Shown: positions 44,983 through 57,820, numbered from the stretch's first letter. The stretch is DNA of 64,000 bases from Xanthobacteraceae bacterium (GCA_029266425.1 JAQSWY010000030.1:1-64000); one strand, 5' to 3'. A program made the numbers and translations. Notes: generated by a model not told the origin, from the sequence alone.

Positions 44983-45399
44983 ATGCGGCTTCTTGTCAAT
45001 ATCGACGTGCCGGATTTCGAGGCGGCGCGGCGCTTCTATCTCGAGGCCTTCCCGCTCACCGAGGGCCGCCGCTTCGGTACCGGCATGGTCGAGCTCGTCG
45101 GCACCTCCTGCGCGATCTATCTCCTGGTGAAGCCGGCGGGCTCGAACGCCGTGCCGGGCGGCGGCGCCACCCGCGCCTATGAGCGCCACTGGACGCCGGT
45201 GCATCTCGACATCGTGGTCGACGCCATCGAGCCGGCGCTCGAACGCGCGATCAAGGCCGGCGCGGTGGTGGAGGCGCCGCTGCGCGAGGAGAATTGGGGT
45301 CGCATCGCCGGCCTCGCCGACCCGTTCGGCAATGGCTTCTGCCTGATCCAATTCACCGCGCTCGGGTATGATGCGATCGCGACGCCCAATGGCGGATGA
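44983..45399 (+). CDS. VOC-family (glyoxalase/bleomycin resistance-like) protein
   Basis: A 138-residue vicinal oxygen chelate protein with the paired beta-alpha-beta3 pattern: VNIDVPDFEAARRFYLEAF at the start and HLDIVVDAIEPALERAIKAG in the second module, ending GLADPFGNGFCLIQF. His and Glu residues at the metal positions suggest an enzyme, but the substrate is unknown. GGGAAGG precedes the ATG. It is divergent from the YggS gene. Confidence 0.85.
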   Translation: MRLLVNIDVPDFEAARRFYLEAFPLTEGRRFGTGMVELVGTSCAIYLLVKPAGSNAVPGGGATRAYERHWTPVHLDIVVDAIEPALERAIKAGAVVEAPLREENWGRIAGLADPFGNGFCLIQFTALGYDAIATPNGG

Positions 45400-45542
45400 T
45401 GCATTCCTGCCTACCCCGAATGGGGGCTACGCCAAAAGGGCAGTGCATAGTGACAAGGCCGCCAGCAGGGGATTAAGCCTGTTGGTGATGCACGTGCCGT
45501 GGGGGCACATTTCCGCCCGCGGCGCGAGGGGCGGCGGATGCC

Positions 45543-47252
45543 ATGACGATAGTGTTCCCGAGAGGCGGCGAAGTCGCCGATAGCCGGAACAGGGCGAGTG
45601 GTACCGGAGCCCTCAGCCACATAGAGCCTCGCGCCCGTCGGACCAGTCTGCGTCACCGCCTGATCGCCCTTGTCGGGCTCGGCCTTGCCCTGCTCATCGC
45701 CGAGCGGGTGGCGAGCATCAGCACCGAGCGCGACGACAAGTTCCGTGCCGTTCGCCAGCACGTGCTCGATCTCACCGACCGCGGCATGGGCCAATATATG
45801 GAGACGCTGTCCTCCATCACGGGCGCGCTGCACGTGGCGACGCTCGATGCAGCCGGCATGCTGGCCGACCCGCGCGCCTGCGGCCGCCTCGAACGGATCG
45901 TCGAGATGGAACCTGGGATCGCGTCGCTCGCGGTGGTCGGCCCCAACGGCATCGTCGCCTGCTCAAGCAACCCGGCGGCACATGGCCTGGACATAGGTGA
46001 TCGCGAATACATGCAGATCGCGCTGCGCGGCGTCCCCAATATCAGCGGCATCGTGCGCAACGTTCTGAGCGGCAATCCGAGCATCATGGCGGCGCAGCCG
46101 GTGATCGACGACGACGGCAATGTCACGGCCGTGCTGGTGGCCCGCATCGACCTCGATCTCCCGTTTCCGCTCTCGATCATCTCCGAACTCGACCTCAGCG
46201 CCGCCGTGCTGATGGTCGACCCGCGCGGCACGGTGATCATGGCCTATCCCGACAACCAGCAGCTCGCCGGCCAGGATCTGAGCGCGACACCGCTGGTTTC
46301 CACCATGCTCGGCCGCTCCCACGGCACCACCATCGCCCGGGGTCCGGACGGCGTTCGACGGATCTACGGGTTTCGCCGCCTTCCCGCGAGCAACATGCGG
46401 CTCGCCGTCGGCCTCGACGCCGCCAGGGTGATGGAGCCGGTCAACACCGCCACCTCGCGCGCCGCCTCCATCTTCCTTGCGGCCTGTGCGCTGATCTTTG
46501 TCGGTCTGTGGTTCGCTGGCGAGCGCCTGGTGGTGCGCCCGGTCCAGATGCTCGCCGCGCGCTTTGCCCGTTTCGGGCGCGGCGAGACCGAGGCGACGAC
46601 CGACCCGGCGCCGCGCATCGTCGAGCTGGAACCGCTGATCGACGCCTTCAGCGCCATGTCGAGACAGCTCACCCAGCGCGAGATGGCGCTGCGCGATGCC
46701 AACAGCCGGCTCTCCGCCTTGGTCGGCCTCGATCCGCTGACCGCGGTCGCCAACCGCCGCGCCTTCGATCAGCAGGTCGAGGAATATTGGGACGGCAGGG
46801 TGTCGCGCATCGCGCTGCTGATGATCGACGTCGACAAATTCAAGGAATTCAACGACCGCTACGGCCATGGCGAGGGCGACACGTGCCTGCGCCGCATCTC
46901 CGCCGCGCTGGTCGCCTCGGTGCGCGGCTCCGAGCTCGTGGCCCGGCTGGGCGGCGAGGAATTCGCCGTGCTGATGCCGGACAGCACCCTCGCCGTCGCC
47001 GAGGAAGTGGCGACGCGCCTGCGCCGGGCGGTGGAGATGCTCGACATCCACCATGTCGACGCCCCGGCCGGACGCGTCACCGTGAGCGTGGGCGTCGCCG
47101 CCTGCGGGCTCGCCCAGGGCCTTGTCCCGAGCGACCTCCTTGCCGCCGCCGACAAGGCGCTCTATGCGGCAAAGCATGCCGGCCGCAACGCCGTGCGGAC
47201 CGGCCAGGTTGTGCACCTCGGTAAAGGTCCGAGACCTGCACGCTCGGCCTGA
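45543..47252 (+). CDS. Membrane diguanylate cyclase with Cache sensor domain
   Basis: A 569-residue protein. The first transmembrane helix is around residues 41-57 and the second around 308-328; between them lies a periplasmic Cache (PDC) domain, then a HAMP-like segment and a GGDEF domain (residues ~400-560). The active site reads RLGGEEF (residues ~468-474) and DPLTAVANRRAFDQ is typical, so c-di-GMP synthesis is expected. The inhibitory I-site is RGSE instead of RxxD, so product feedback may be weakened. Its ligand is unknown. With the EAL protein at 25928 it forms part of the c-di-GMP network. Confidence 0.9.
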   Translation: MTIVFPRGGEVADSRNRASGTGALSHIEPRARRTSLRHRLIALVGLGLALLIAERVASISTERDDKFRAVRQHVLDLTDRGMGQYMETLSSITGALHVATLDAAGMLADPRACGRLERIVEMEPGIASLAVVGPNGIVACSSNPAAHGLDIGDREYMQIALRGVPNISGIVRNVLSGNPSIMAAQPVIDDDGNVTAVLVARIDLDLPFPLSIISELDLSAAVLMVDPRGTVIMAYPDNQQLAGQDLSATPLVSTMLGRSHGTTIARGPDGVRRIYGFRRLPASNMRLAVGLDAARVMEPVNTATSRAASIFLAACALIFVGLWFAGERLVVRPVQMLAARFARFGRGETEATTDPAPRIVELEPLIDAFSAMSRQLTQREMALRDANSRLSALVGLDPLTAVANRRAFDQQVEEYWDGRVSRIALLMIDVDKFKEFNDRYGHGEGDTCLRRISAALVASVRGSELVARLGGEEFAVLMPDSTLAVAEEVATRLRRAVEMLDIHHVDAPAGRVTVSVGVAACGLAQGLVPSDLLAAADKALYAAKHAGRNAVRTGQVVHLGKGPRPARSA

Positions 47253-47402
47253 GGCCCCTCTCCCTCCCCGCCAGCCGGAGGGGCACGGACCACCAAGCGT
47301 CTATCGCTGAAGCTGAGGCTTCGGAAGCGCTCCCAAGGTTGACCTCTCCTCCATGTTCGTGTCCTAGTCTGCCGCAAATCGACAGGCTTTATTAGAAAAC
47401 CG

Positions 47403-50030
47403 ATGAGCACCGAACGCTACAACGCCCGCGAGGCCGAGCCTCGCTGGCGCAAGGTCTGGGATGATCGCGGCATCTTTCGCACCCGCAACGACGATCCGCG
47501 TCCCAAATACTACGTGCTCGAGATGTTCCCCTACCCGTCGGGGCGCATCCATATCGGCCATGGCCGCAATTATGTGATGGGCGACGTCGTTGCCCGCTTC
47601 AAGCGGATGAAGGGTTTCAACGTCCTGCACCCGATGGGCTGGGACGCCTTCGGCCTGCCGGCGGAGAACGCCGCCATCGAGCGCCGTTCGCACCCGCGCG
47701 AATGGACCTACGAGAACATCGCCACCATGCGCGAGCAGCTCAAGCTGCTCGGCCTTTCGCTCGACTGGTCGCGCGAGATCGCGACCTGCGACCCGTCCTA
47801 TTATGGCGAGCAGCAGCGCATATTCCTGCAGCTGATGAAGGCCGGCTTCGTCTACCGCAAGGAGAGCGAGGTCAATTGGGACCCGGTCGACAACACCGTG
47901 CTCGCCAATGAGCAGGTGATCGACGGCCGCGGCTGGCGCTCGGGGGCGCTGGTCGAGCGCCGCAAGCTGGCACAATGGTTCTTCCGCATCACCGCGCTCG
48001 CCAAGGAGCTGCTGGACGGTCTCGACACGCTGGAGCGCTGGCCGGACAAGGTGCGGCTGATGCAGCGCAACTGGATCGGCCGCTCCGAGGGCCTCCATAT
48101 CCGCTTCGCCATCGAGCACCCGCCCGCGGGCGGGCCGAGCGAGATCAAGGTCTATACGACGCGGCCGGACACGCTGTTCGGCGCTTCCTTCATCGCGCTC
48201 TCTCCCGGCCATCCGCTCGCCGAGCAGCTCGCGCAGGGCTCGCCGGCGCTTGCCGGCTTCATCGAGGAGTGCCGGCGCGGCGGCACCTCGACCGCCGAGA
48301 TCGAGACCCAGGAGAAGATGGGCTTCGACACCGGCTTGAGGGTGCGCCATCCGCTCGGCGGACCGCATCTGCCGGTCTATGTCGCCAATTTCGTGCTGAT
48401 GGAATACGGCACCGGCGCCATTTTCGGTTGCCCCGCGCACGACCAGCGCGACCTCGACTTTGCCCGCAAATATGGGCTTCCGGTCACCCCGGTGGTGCTG
48501 CCGCCGGGCGAGGACCCTGCCGTGTTCGAGATCGGCACCGTCGCCTATGACGGCGAGGGCACCATCGTTCATTCCGGCTTCCTGAACGGGCTGTCGATCC
48601 CCGATGCCAAGGAGGCGGTGGCGGTACGCCTGGAGAAGGAGCCGCTCGGCAATGAGCCGCTCGGCGAACGCGCGGTGAATTACCGGCTGCGCGACTGGGG
48701 CATCTCGCGCCAGCGCTATTGGGGCTGCCCGATCCCGGTCATCCATTGCGAGGCCTGCGGCATCCAGCCGGTGCCGGAGGCCGATTTGCCGGTGCGCCTG
48801 CCGGACGACGTCTCCTTCGATGCGCCCGGCAACCCGCTGGACCGCCATCCGACCTGGAAGCACATCGCCTGCCCGAACTGCGGCGGCGCGGCGGTGCGCG
48901 AAACTGACACCATGGACACCTTCGTGGATTCGTCCTGGTATTTCGCCCGCTTCGCCTCCGAGCCCGGTGAGGCGCCGCTCTCGAAGGAGGCCGCCGACAA
49001 GTGGCTGCCGGTCGACCAGTATATTGGCGGCATCGAGCACGCCATCCTGCATCTGCTCTATTCGCGTTTCTTCATCCGCGCGCTGAGCAATGTCGGGCGG
49101 CTGTCGCTGGAGGAGCCGTTCGCCGGCCTGTTCACCCAGGGCATGATCGTCCACGAGACCTACAAGGACGCGGAAGGCCGCTGGCTGTTCCCCGAGGAGA
49201 TCGAGCGGCGCGACGACGGCAGCGCGGTGAAGATCGGCACCGGCGAACCGGTGACGATCGGCGCGCCGGAGAAGATGTCGAAGTCGAAGAAGAACGTGGT
49301 GCCGCCGGAGACCGTCGCCGACACCTATGGCGTCGACTGCGCCCGCTGGTTCATGCTCTCCGACACCCCGCCCGAGCGCGATCGCGAATGGACCAGCGCC
49401 GGCATCGAAGGCGCCTGGCGTTTCCAGCAGCGCATCTGGCGCCTGGTGAACGAGGCGATCGAGCTGGTGCCGGCGGCCGACCCGGCGCGGCCTGATGCTT
49501 TCGGAGCCGAATCGACCGCGTTGCGCCGCGCCTCCCATACTCTGGCCGCCGAGGTCGAGAGCGACATCGAGCGCCTGCACTTCAACAAGGCGGTCTCGCG
49601 GGTGCACAGCTTCGTCACCGTGTTCGGTGATGCGCTGGGTACCGCGCGCAACGGCACTCCGGCGCCCGATCTCGCTTTTGCGATCCGCGAGGCGGCGCAA
49701 TTTCTCGCGCTCGCCATCGCGCCCATGGTGCCGCACCTCGCCGAGGAATGCTGGGCCGCACTCGGCCAAAGCGACGCGGCGAGCGCCGGTCTCGCCAGTG
49801 AGGCCGGCTGGCCCGTGGTCGAACCCGCGCTGCTTGCAGCCGACACCGTTACGCTGCCGATTCAGATCAACGGCAAGCGCCGCGCTGACATCACCGTGCC
49901 CGTCGCCGCCACCCCGACCGAGGTCGAGAGCGCGGTTCTCGCGCTCGATGCGGTGGTGAAGGCACTCGACGGGCGCGCCCCGAAGCGTATCATCGTGGTT
50001 CCTCAGAGGATCGTGAATGTCGTCGCTTGA
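47403..50030 (+). CDS. leuS: Leucyl-tRNA synthetase
   Basis: An 875-residue class I synthetase charging tRNA-Leu. The HIGH motif is in [14 protein letters not shown] (residues 50-53) and the KMSKS motif is in KMSKSKKN (about residue 623). The CP1 editing domain lies between, with [14 protein letters not shown] and the conserved Asp in GCPAHDQRD. The C-terminus is the usual tRNA-binding module. The last 14 bases overlap lptE in another frame, as in many alphaproteobacteria, so the two are coupled. Confidence 0.97.
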   Translation: MSTERYNAREAEPRWRKVWDDRGIFRTRNDDPRPKYYVLEMFPYPSGRIHIGHGRNYVMGDVVARFKRMKGFNVLHPMGWDAFGLPAENAAIERRSHPREWTYENIATMREQLKLLGLSLDWSREIATCDPSYYGEQQRIFLQLMKAGFVYRKESEVNWDPVDNTVLANEQVIDGRGWRSGALVERRKLAQWFFRITALAKELLDGLDTLERWPDKVRLMQRNWIGRSEGLHIRFAIEHPPAGGPSEIKVYTTRPDTLFGASFIALSPGHPLAEQLAQGSPALAGFIEECRRGGTSTAEIETQEKMGFDTGLRVRHPLGGPHLPVYVANFVLMEYGTGAIFGCPAHDQRDLDFARKYGLPVTPVVLPPGEDPAVFEIGTVAYDGEGTIVHSGFLNGLSIPDAKEAVAVRLEKEPLGNEPLGERAVNYRLRDWGISRQRYWGCPIPVIHCEACGIQPVPEADLPVRLPDDVSFDAPGNPLDRHPTWKHIACPNCGGAAVRETDTMDTFVDSSWYFARFASEPGEAPLSKEAADKWLPVDQYIGGIEHAILHLLYSRFFIRALSNVGRLSLEEPFAGLFTQGMIVHETYKDAEGRWLFPEEIERRDDGSAVKIGTGEPVTIGAPEKMSKSKKNVVPPETVADTYGVDCARWFMLSDTPPERDREWTSAGIEGAWRFQQRIWRLVNEAIELVPAADPARPDAFGAESTALRRASHTLAAEVESDIERLHFNKAVSRVHSFVTVFGDALGTARNGTPAPDLAFAIREAAQFLALAIAPMVPHLAEECWAALGQSDAASAGLASEAGWPVVEPALLAADTVTLPIQINGKRRADITVPVAATPTEVESAVLALDAVVKALDGRAPKRIIVVPQRIVNVVA

Positions 50031-50598
50031 CCGCCGTCCTTCCCGCCCGGCCGCCAGTCGCCGGCATTTTTTTGGCCTCGCTGCCGCCTGTGTCCTGGCG
50101 CTGTCGTCGGCCGGCTGCTTCCAGCCGATGTACGCCGACAGCACGGCGGGCGGCGGATCCAGCTTGCGCGACAAGCTCGGCGACATCGAAGTGGTGTTCG
50201 TCCAAGGGCGCGTCGGCAACGAGGTGCGTAACGACCTGATCTTCGAGCTCACCGGGGGCTCCGGCAATCCGTCGGGCGCGCCTTACAAGCTGGTGATGCG
50301 CGTCACCGACAACACCGCCTCGGCCATCATCGACCCGGTCAGCGGCCTGCCGGAGGTCGAATTGGTCTCGGTCGACGTCAATTGGCAGCTCTTCGATGCC
50401 GCCGCCGACGAGAAGACCAGGAAGCCCCTCACCCAAGGCAACGCCTTCGGCAAGGCCTCGATCGACAGCGGCTTCCAGCGCTTTGCCCGCGCCCGCGCGA
50501 TCCGCGACGCGCAGAACCGTTCCGCTCGCGTCGCCGCCGAGACCATCCGTGGTCAGCTTGCGTCCTGGTTCATGACCCGGGCGGCGCCGAAGAGCTGA
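50017..50598 (+). CDS. lptE: LPS assembly lipoprotein LptE
   Basis: A 193-residue outer-membrane lipoprotein that plugs the LptD barrel and helps insert lipopolysaccharide. After a basic N-terminus ([12 protein letters not shown]), the signal peptide [13 protein letters not shown] ends in a lipobox with Cys34, followed by FQPMY, the typical mature start. The start lies inside the leuS end (14-base overlap). Position between leuS and holA is the conserved arrangement. Confidence 0.93.
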   Translation: MSSLDRRPSRPAASRRHFFGLAAACVLALSSAGCFQPMYADSTAGGGSSLRDKLGDIEVVFVQGRVGNEVRNDLIFELTGGSGNPSGAPYKLVMRVTDNTASAIIDPVSGLPEVELVSVDVNWQLFDAAADEKTRKPLTQGNAFGKASIDSGFQRFARARAIRDAQNRSARVAAETIRGQLASWFMTRAAPKS

Positions 50599-50620
50599 AT
50601 CGGTAACCGAGGGCGCTGCA

Positions 50621-51646
50621 ATGACCGCGGTCCGGCCTGCGGAGGTCGACGCCGTCCTCTCCCGCATCGATCCGTTGCGGCCGGTGATCCTGCTCTTCGG
50701 GCCGGATTCCGGCCTGGTGCGCGAGCGCGCGCAGGCCTACCTCAAGCGCGCACAGGCCGGCTCCGACGATCCGTTCGGCCTTATCCGCCTCGATGGCGAC
50801 GAGCTTGCCGGCAATCCCGTCCGCCTGATCGAGGAGGCTTCGACCGTCGCCTTATTCGGCGGGCGGCGGGTGATCTCGCTTCGGACCGGGGCCAAGAATA
50901 TCGTTCCGGCGCTGGAGCCGGTGCTGGCGGCGCAGCCCTCGAACGCCATCATCGTCATCGAGGCCGGCGACCTCAAACGGGGCGCGCCGCTGCGCGCGCT
51001 CGGTGAATCCTCGCCCCGAGTCGCCGCCATTGCCTGCTACACCGACACCGACCGCGACATTTCGCGGCTCATCGACACCATGGTCGCGGAAGCCGGGCTC
51101 TCGATCGAGCGCGACGCCCGCACCGATCTGATGGCATTGCTCGGCGGCGATCGGCTCGCTTCGCGGGGCGAGATCGCCAAGCTGATTCTCTACGCGGCGG
51201 GCGACACGCGCATCACCGGCGCCCACATACGCGCCATCGTGGGCGATGCCTCGAACCTTGCTCTCGATGATATTTCCGATGCTGCCTTGTCTGGAAACGG
51301 GCGCGAGGCGGCGAGCACCTTCGCCAAGGCGATGGGCGAGGGCATCCGCCCCGACGCCGTGCTCGGCGCCACCGCCCGCGCGGCGCAGGCGCTGCACCTC
51401 TTACGGCTGAGTGTCGAGGGCGGCGGCAGTATCGAGCGCGCCATCGACGGCGCGCGCCCGGCCATCCATTTCCGCCGCAAGCCATCGGTCGAGGCGGCGC
51501 TGCGCAACTGGACGGCCGCGCGGCTCGCGACCGCCTTCGTAACCCTGGACGAGGCCCTGTTGGCGGCCCGGCGCAACGCCGCTTTGGCGCCGGCAATCGC
51601 AGAGCGGGCCTTGCTGAGCTTGGCGTCGGCCGCGCGACGGGGTTAA
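50621..51646 (+). CDS. holA: DNA polymerase III subunit delta
   Basis: A 341-residue clamp-loader delta subunit that opens the sliding clamp. The N-terminal PVILLFGPDSGLVRERA and the following AAA+-like fold without an ATP-hydrolysing P-loop are typical, as is the C-terminal helical collar (ARAAQALHLLRLSVEGGGSI, VEAALRNWTAARLA). It follows lptE by 22 bases in the conserved leuS-lptE-holA block and is convergent with parB. Confidence 0.94.
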   Translation: MTAVRPAEVDAVLSRIDPLRPVILLFGPDSGLVRERAQAYLKRAQAGSDDPFGLIRLDGDELAGNPVRLIEEASTVALFGGRRVISLRTGAKNIVPALEPVLAAQPSNAIIVIEAGDLKRGAPLRALGESSPRVAAIACYTDTDRDISRLIDTMVAEAGLSIERDARTDLMALLGGDRLASRGEIAKLILYAAGDTRITGAHIRAIVGDASNLALDDISDAALSGNGREAASTFAKAMGEGIRPDAVLGATARAAQALHLLRLSVEGGGSIERAIDGARPAIHFRRKPSVEAALRNWTAARLATAFVTLDEALLAARRNAALAPAIAERALLSLASAARRG

Positions 51647-51654
51647 TTCATATG

Positions 51655-51758
51655 ACGTCATCCCGGACGGCCATAGGCCGATCCGAGATCGCGCGCCGAG
51701 GAGGCGCACTGCTATCACGCGATCCCGGCTCTACGCTGCGCTTCGACCGGGATGACGT
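51655..51758. repeat. Palindromic repeat, family A, between holA and parB ends
   Basis: Perfect 12-base terminal arms ACGTCATCCCGG and CCGGGATGACGT enclose GATCCGAGATC and GATCCCGGCTC blocks. It fills the gap between the two convergent genes and is a candidate bidirectional terminator. Confidence 0.75.
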
Positions 51759-51792
51759 TCTCCATTGACTGTTACGCCGGCGAATCGGGTGC

Positions 51793-52686
51793 TTAGCCGG
51801 CTGCGAGACGCCGGCAGACCTCTTCGAGCTGGTCGAGCGAGGCGTAGCGGATGCGGATCTCGCCGCCATCGCCTTCATGGCGCAAGGCCACGGCGAGGCC
51901 CAGCGCGTCCGACAGCCGCCGCTCCAAGGCGCGGGTGTCGGCGTCGAGCTCCATCTTCGGCTTGCGCGGCTTGCCCTCTGCCCGTGCCTTGGCGACGGTC
52001 AGCTCCTGAGCCAGCGCCTCGACGGCGCGCACATTCATGCCGCGCTCGACAATGGCCCGTGCGAGCGTTTCCGGGTCTTCCTGGGTCAGCAGCGCGCGGG
52101 CATGGCCGGCGGAGAGCCGCCCATCGGCGAGATAGGCCTTCACCGGCTCGGGCAACTTCAGCAGCCGCATCGTATTGGCGACATGGCTCCGGCTCTTGCC
52201 TATGATGCGCGCCACGTCGTGCTGCGAATAGCTGAACTGGTCGGCGAGCATCTGGTAGCCGGCCGCTTCTTCCAGCGGATTGAGGTCGGCGCGCTGCACG
52301 TTCTCGATGATGGCGATCTCGAGCGCCTGGCGGTCATCGACCTCGACGACAACGATCGGCACCTCATGGAGCCCGGCAATCTGCGCGGCCCGCCAGCGCC
52401 GCTCGCCGGCGATGATCTCATAGGCGTCGCGCGCGCCTTCGACGACGCGCACCACGATCGGCTGGATGATGCCCCGCTCGCGGATCGAGCTCGCCAGCTC
52501 GGCGAGCTCCTCTTCGCCGAACGCGCGGCGCGGATTGCGTGGATTGGGGCGCAGGAACGCCGCCGGCACCTTGCGCTGGCCGACGCGCGGCGTCGAAGTG
52601 GCCGCGCTCTCATCGCCGACATCGCCAATCAGCGCCGCAAGCCCGCGACCGAGCCGGGAGCGCCCACCATCATCTGCCATGGCCAT
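51793..52686 (-). CDS. parB: Chromosome partitioning protein ParB
   Basis: A 297-residue CTP-dependent DNA clamp that loads at parS and spreads. The N-terminal CTPase domain has AGERRWRAAQ and ENVQRADLNPLEEA; the helix-turn-helix DNA-binding domain contains YSQHDVARIIGKSRSHVAN; the C-terminus dimerises (LDQLEEVCRRL). GGGGAGGG lies 6 bases upstream of the start. It follows parA by 13 bases, and parS sites lie at 54178, 56242 and 56423. Confidence 0.97.
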   Translation of the reverse strand: MAMADDGGRSRLGRGLAALIGDVGDESAATSTPRVGQRKVPAAFLRPNPRNPRRAFGEEELAELASSIRERGIIQPIVVRVVEGARDAYEIIAGERRWRAAQIAGLHEVPIVVVEVDDRQALEIAIIENVQRADLNPLEEAAGYQMLADQFSYSQHDVARIIGKSRSHVANTMRLLKLPEPVKAYLADGRLSAGHARALLTQEDPETLARAIVERGMNVRAVEALAQELTVAKARAEGKPRKPKMELDADTRALERRLSDALGLAVALRHEGDGGEIRIRYASLDQLEEVCRRLAAG

Positions 52687-52699
52687 GATCTGCCCTCCC

Positions 52700-53560
52700 C
52701 TATGCCGCGCGCAGACTGCGTTCGCGCTGAATGATTTCGGATGCGAGACGAAGATAAGCCTGCGATCCGACGCACTTCAGATCGTACAGCAGCACCGGCT
52801 TGCCATAGGATGGCGCCTCCGAGACGCGCACGTTCCGCGGGATGATGGTGTCATAGACTTTGTCGCCCATGAACTGGCGGACATCGGCAACCACCTGGGT
52901 CGACAAATTGTTCCGCGCATCGAACATGGTCAGCACGATGCCGTGGATGCTCAGGTCCGGATTGAGCGTCGTTCGGACCTGGTCGACCGTCTTCAGCAGT
53001 TGAGAAAGCCCTTCCAAGGCGAAGAATTCGCATTGCAGCGGCACCAGGATCGCGTTCGCCGCCGCCATCGCATTGATGGTGATCAGGTTCAGCGACGGCG
53101 GGCAGTCGATCAGCACATAGCTGTAGCGCACCTGATCGTTACGGGCTTGAATCGAAGACTCGCTCTGGTTGAGCGCCCGTACCGCATTTCGTAGACGGAA
53201 CGGGCGGTCCCTGGCGGTCGCGATCTCCAGTTCGAGGCCGGAGAGGTCCATGGTCGAGGCTGCGATGTGCAGCCGCGGCACCGCGGTCTCCAGCACCGCA
53301 TCGCGCAGCCTGGCCTCGCCGGTCAGCACATCATAGGTCGAGACACGGCGGCTGCGCCGATCTATGCCCAGCCCGGTGGAGGCATTGCCTTGCGGATCGA
53401 GATCGACGATCAGCACGGTCTCGCCGATGGCGGCGAGAGCCGTGCCGAGATTGATCGCCGTCGTCGTCTTGCCGACCCCGCCCTTCTGATTGGCGAGGGC
53501 CAGCACGCGCGGCGTGCTGCCCGGCGAGGAAGACAGCTCCGATGAAGACAGCTCCGTCAT
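52700..53560 (-). CDS. parA: Chromosome partitioning ATPase ParA
   Basis: A 286-residue deviant Walker ATPase: [18 protein letters not shown] (the signature Lys is in KGGVGK), [14 protein letters not shown], and ALEGLSQLL. It forms a DNA-bound gradient that moves ParB-parS complexes toward the poles. The start codon overlaps the stop codon of rsmG (ATGA). The first 15 residues are Ser-rich and partly duplicated. Confidence 0.97.
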   Translation of the reverse strand: MTELSSSELSSSPGSTPRVLALANQKGGVGKTTTAINLGTALAAIGETVLIVDLDPQGNASTGLGIDRRSRRVSTYDVLTGEARLRDAVLETAVPRLHIAASTMDLSGLELEIATARDRPFRLRNAVRALNQSESSIQARNDQVRYSYVLIDCPPSLNLITINAMAAANAILVPLQCEFFALEGLSQLLKTVDQVRTTLNPDLSIHGIVLTMFDARNNLSTQVVADVRQFMGDKVYDTIIPRNVRVSEAPSYGKPVLLYDLKCVGSQAYLRLASEIIQRERSLRAA

Positions 53561-54246
53561 GGCGTCCGTCCTGGCTCCGGCCGATGGGAAGTGGTGTCCG
53601 TGGGGATCCGGTTGGCCTTGCGGACGATCAGTATGCGCCCGCTCCGATCCGTTCGGCTTTCAACGATCGAGGCTTCGACATTCCAAGATTTAGATGCTTC
53701 GGTCAATTCGTTATCAACATCTTGTCCCTTGAGGAACAATCCCAGCGCCCCTTGCGCAATGAAAGGTTCCGCGAGCGGGAGCAGTTTCGGCAGTGGTGCA
53801 AGCGCGCGTGCCGACACCACCTCGACCCCGGCGGCGATGCGCGGCGCAACCTGCTCGATCCGGGCGGGCAGCACGGTTGCCGGCAGTTCGGCGATCCGTG
53901 CCGCCTCGCGCAGGAAGGCCGCCTTCCGGCTGTCACTCTCGATCAGGGTCACGTCGGCGTCCGGCCGCTCGGCCAGCACGGCTGCGACCACCAATCCCGG
54001 AAAGCCTCCGCCACTGCCGAGATCGACCCAGCGTTTGGCCTCACCCGCCAGCGGCACGAGTTGCAGCGAATCGGCGACATGGCGGGTCCAAACTTGTGGG
54101 AGTGTCGCCGGAGCCACCAGATTGATGGTGTGCTGCCACTTCTCGAGAAGCGCGACGATGCTGTCGAGCCGGTCCGCTGTTTCACGTGAAACAGGGCACA
54201 GCGCGAGCGCGCGATCACGGTCGGACGAATCAGTCGGCGAGATCAT
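53557..54246 (-). CDS. rsmG: 16S rRNA (guanine527-N7)-methyltransferase RsmG
   Basis: A 229-residue methyltransferase (GidB) modifying 16S rRNA position 527 with S-adenosylmethionine; the SAM loop is [16 protein letters not shown]. The [12 protein letters not shown] near the N-terminus is encoded by a perfect parS site (54178-54193), a known case of a segregation site inside a gene. It follows mnmG by 56 bases and precedes parA with a four-base overlap, as in most alphaproteobacteria. Confidence 0.96.
   Translation of the reverse strand: MISPTDSSDRDRALALCPVSRETADRLDSIVALLEKWQHTINLVAPATLPQVWTRHVADSLQLVPLAGEAKRWVDLGSGGGFPGLVVAAVLAERPDADVTLIESDSRKAAFLREAARIAELPATVLPARIEQVAPRIAAGVEVVSARALAPLPKLLPLAEPFIAQGALGLFLKGQDVDNELTEASKSWNVEASIVESRTDRSGRILIVRKANRIPTDTTSHRPEPGRTP
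54178..54193. promoter_or_regulatory. parS centromere site 1 (perfect, inside rsmG)
   Basis: TGTTTCACGTGAAACA, the full 16-base consensus palindrome bound by ParB, lies in the 5' part of rsmG. It is about 1.5 kb from the parB start. Confidence 0.95.
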
Positions 54247-54302
54247 GCCGGACTATATGCAGAAAACGCGCTCGCGCGCACGCGCGCGGGAGCACCGCAG
54301 AG

Positions 54303-56162
<1,860 letters not shown>

Positions 56163-56241
56163 GGAAGTCGCGCCTGTCGGGATGAGGCATCTCGAAACCC
56201 CCTTTCGGGCCCGGCGTCAAGTTTGGCGATCAGGGCGACGG

Positions 56242-56257
56242 TGATTCACGTGAAACA
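56242..56257. promoter_or_regulatory. parS site 2 (15/16)
   Basis: TGATTCACGTGAAACA differs from the parS consensus TGTTTCACGTGAAACA at one base. It lies upstream of mnmG. Confidence 0.9.
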
Positions 56258-56285
56258 GTGGTAGCGGAGATAGTGACTTATCGTT

Positions 56286-56405
56286 CGACCTCATCCTGAG
56301 GTGCTCGGGCAACGCCCGAGCCTCGAAGGATGCTCGCTTGAAATGGCCGCGCTCTACTTGAGCATCCTTCGAGGCTGGCTTCGCGAGCACCTCAGGATGA
56401 GGTCG
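56286..56405. repeat. Palindromic repeat, family B (copy 2), between parS sites
   Basis: Perfect 22-base arms, beginning CGACCTCATCCTGAGGTGC, enclose GCCTCGAAGGATGCTCG and its complement. It is the same family as 19063-19225 and lies between two parS sites. Confidence 0.85.
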
Positions 56406-56422
56406 TCACCCGGCTTACGCGC

Positions 56423-56438
56423 TGTTTCACGTGAAACG
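56423..56438. promoter_or_regulatory. parS site 3 (15/16)
   Basis: TGTTTCACGTGAAACG differs from consensus in the last base only. It lies 9 bases past the end of mnmE. Confidence 0.9.
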
Positions 56439-56446
56439 CTCGCGCC

Positions 56447-57820
56447 TCACTTTCCGATGCAGAACTCGCGGAACACCACGTCGAGCAGGTCGTCGGTGTC
56501 GATCCGCCCGGTGATCCGGGCGATGGCATGGGCGGCGCGGCGCAGTTCCTCCGCCAGCAACTCGTCGCTCAAGCCGTCCCACCCTGCGAGCGCCTGCGCG
56601 AGATGGTCCGCGGCCTCTCCGGCCGCCGCGCGGTGGCGCTCCCGGATCAGCACCGGATGCTCGGCGCCGGCGAGCCGCACGGAGGTCCATTCCGTCAGCG
56701 AATCGATCAGCGCCGCCATACCCTCGCCCGTCCTGGCGGACAGCCGAAGCGCACGCTCCGCCCAGTCCGGGTCATTGCCCCTCCGCTCGCCCGCCATGTC
56801 GCTCTTGTTCGCCACCAGCCAGAACTCCGCGCCCTCCCCTACCGAGATGTGCGGGTGCGCCTCGGGCGCCGGCCCGGCCGCCGCATCGTGGACCCACAGC
56901 ACCAGGTCGGCGCCGGCGATGCGGGCGCGGGCCCGCCTTATGCCCTCGGCCTCGACCGCGCCCGACGCCTCGCGCAGGCCGGCGGTGTCGATCAGCGCAA
57001 CGCGATGGCCGGCGAGATCGAGCGCCACTTCGAGTACGTCGCGCGTCGTGCCCGGCTCGTCCGAGACGATGGCGACGTCGCGCGCCGCGAGCGCGTTCAT
57101 CAGCGACGACTTGCCGGCGTTCGGCAGTCCGGCGATGGCGATCGTCGCGCCCTCGCGCACCAGGCCGCCGCGTTGATCGGCGAGCGCCGCCGTCAGCTCG
57201 GCATGAAGCGCTTCCACTTCCGGCCGCGCTGCGGCGCGGGTCTCCACCGGGATATCGTCCTCGTCCGGAAAGTCGATGCCGGCCTCGATCAGCGCCATGG
57301 CGCGGATGAGCCGCATCCGCCAGTGCTCGGCACGCTGCCCGAGATGGCCGAAGGCGTGGGCAAAGGCGAGCCGTCGCTGGCCCTCGGTGTCGGCGGCGAT
57401 CAGGTCGGCAAGGCCCTCCACCGCGCTGAGATCCATGCGGCCATTGAGGAAGCCCCGACGGGTGAACTCGCCCGCCTCCGCCGGCCGCACACCGGGAATG
57501 GCGAACAGCGCGCCGAGCACCGCGGCAACCACGGCGCGGCCGCCATGCACCTGGAACTCGGCCATGTCCTCGCCGGTCGCCGAGGCCGGTCCCGGGAACC
57601 ACAGCACCAGCCCCTCATCGAGCCTCTCGAGGCTGGATGGGTGCCTGAGCTTCGCCAGCAAGGCGCGGCGCGGCTCCGGCAATTTGCCGGCGAGCGTGCG
57701 CACCGCCTCCCCCGCCTGCGGCCCGGACACCCGGATCACCGCAACGGCGGCCCGGCCCCCACCGGTCGAGACCGCGGCGATGGTGTCGGGAGAAATCCCG
57801 CTTTGCTGATGTGCACTCAC
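56447..57820 (-). CDS. mnmE: tRNA modification GTPase MnmE (TrmE)
   Basis: A 457-residue GTPase partner of MnmG. The N-terminal tetrahydrofolate-binding domain ([20 protein letters not shown]) is followed by a helical domain and the G domain with P-loop [19 protein letters not shown] and NKSD motifs; the C-terminal CIGK carries the catalytic Cys. The start is GTG (57818-57820). It is divergent from the thioredoxin-domain gene. Confidence 0.97.
   Translation of the reverse strand: MSAHQQSGISPDTIAAVSTGGGRAAVAVIRVSGPQAGEAVRTLAGKLPEPRRALLAKLRHPSSLERLDEGLVLWFPGPASATGEDMAEFQVHGGRAVVAAVLGALFAIPGVRPAEAGEFTRRGFLNGRMDLSAVEGLADLIAADTEGQRRLAFAHAFGHLGQRAEHWRMRLIRAMALIEAGIDFPDEDDIPVETRAAARPEVEALHAELTAALADQRGGLVREGATIAIAGLPNAGKSSLMNALAARDVAIVSDEPGTTRDVLEVALDLAGHRVALIDTAGLREASGAVEAEGIRRARARIAGADLVLWVHDAAAGPAPEAHPHISVGEGAEFWLVANKSDMAGERRGNDPDWAERALRLSARTGEGMAALIDSLTEWTSVRLAGAEHPVLIRERHRAAAGEAADHLAQALAGWDGLSDELLAEELRRAAHAIARITGRIDTDDLLDVVFREFCIGK

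Larger units (their letters stand above)
56163..56446. other. mnmE-mnmG intergenic region with two parS sites and a repeat
   Basis: This 284-base gap holds parS sites 2 (56242-56257) and 3 (56423-56438), and a family B palindrome (56286-56405) between them. The mnmG promoter should also be here. No gene is seen. Confidence 0.8.

Noticed and set aside
47364..50267. Very long open frame antisense to leuS (and similar ones antisense to edd and zwf)
   Set aside because: High GC and biased third positions create long open antisense frames. The sense genes have full families and motifs; the antisense frames have none.
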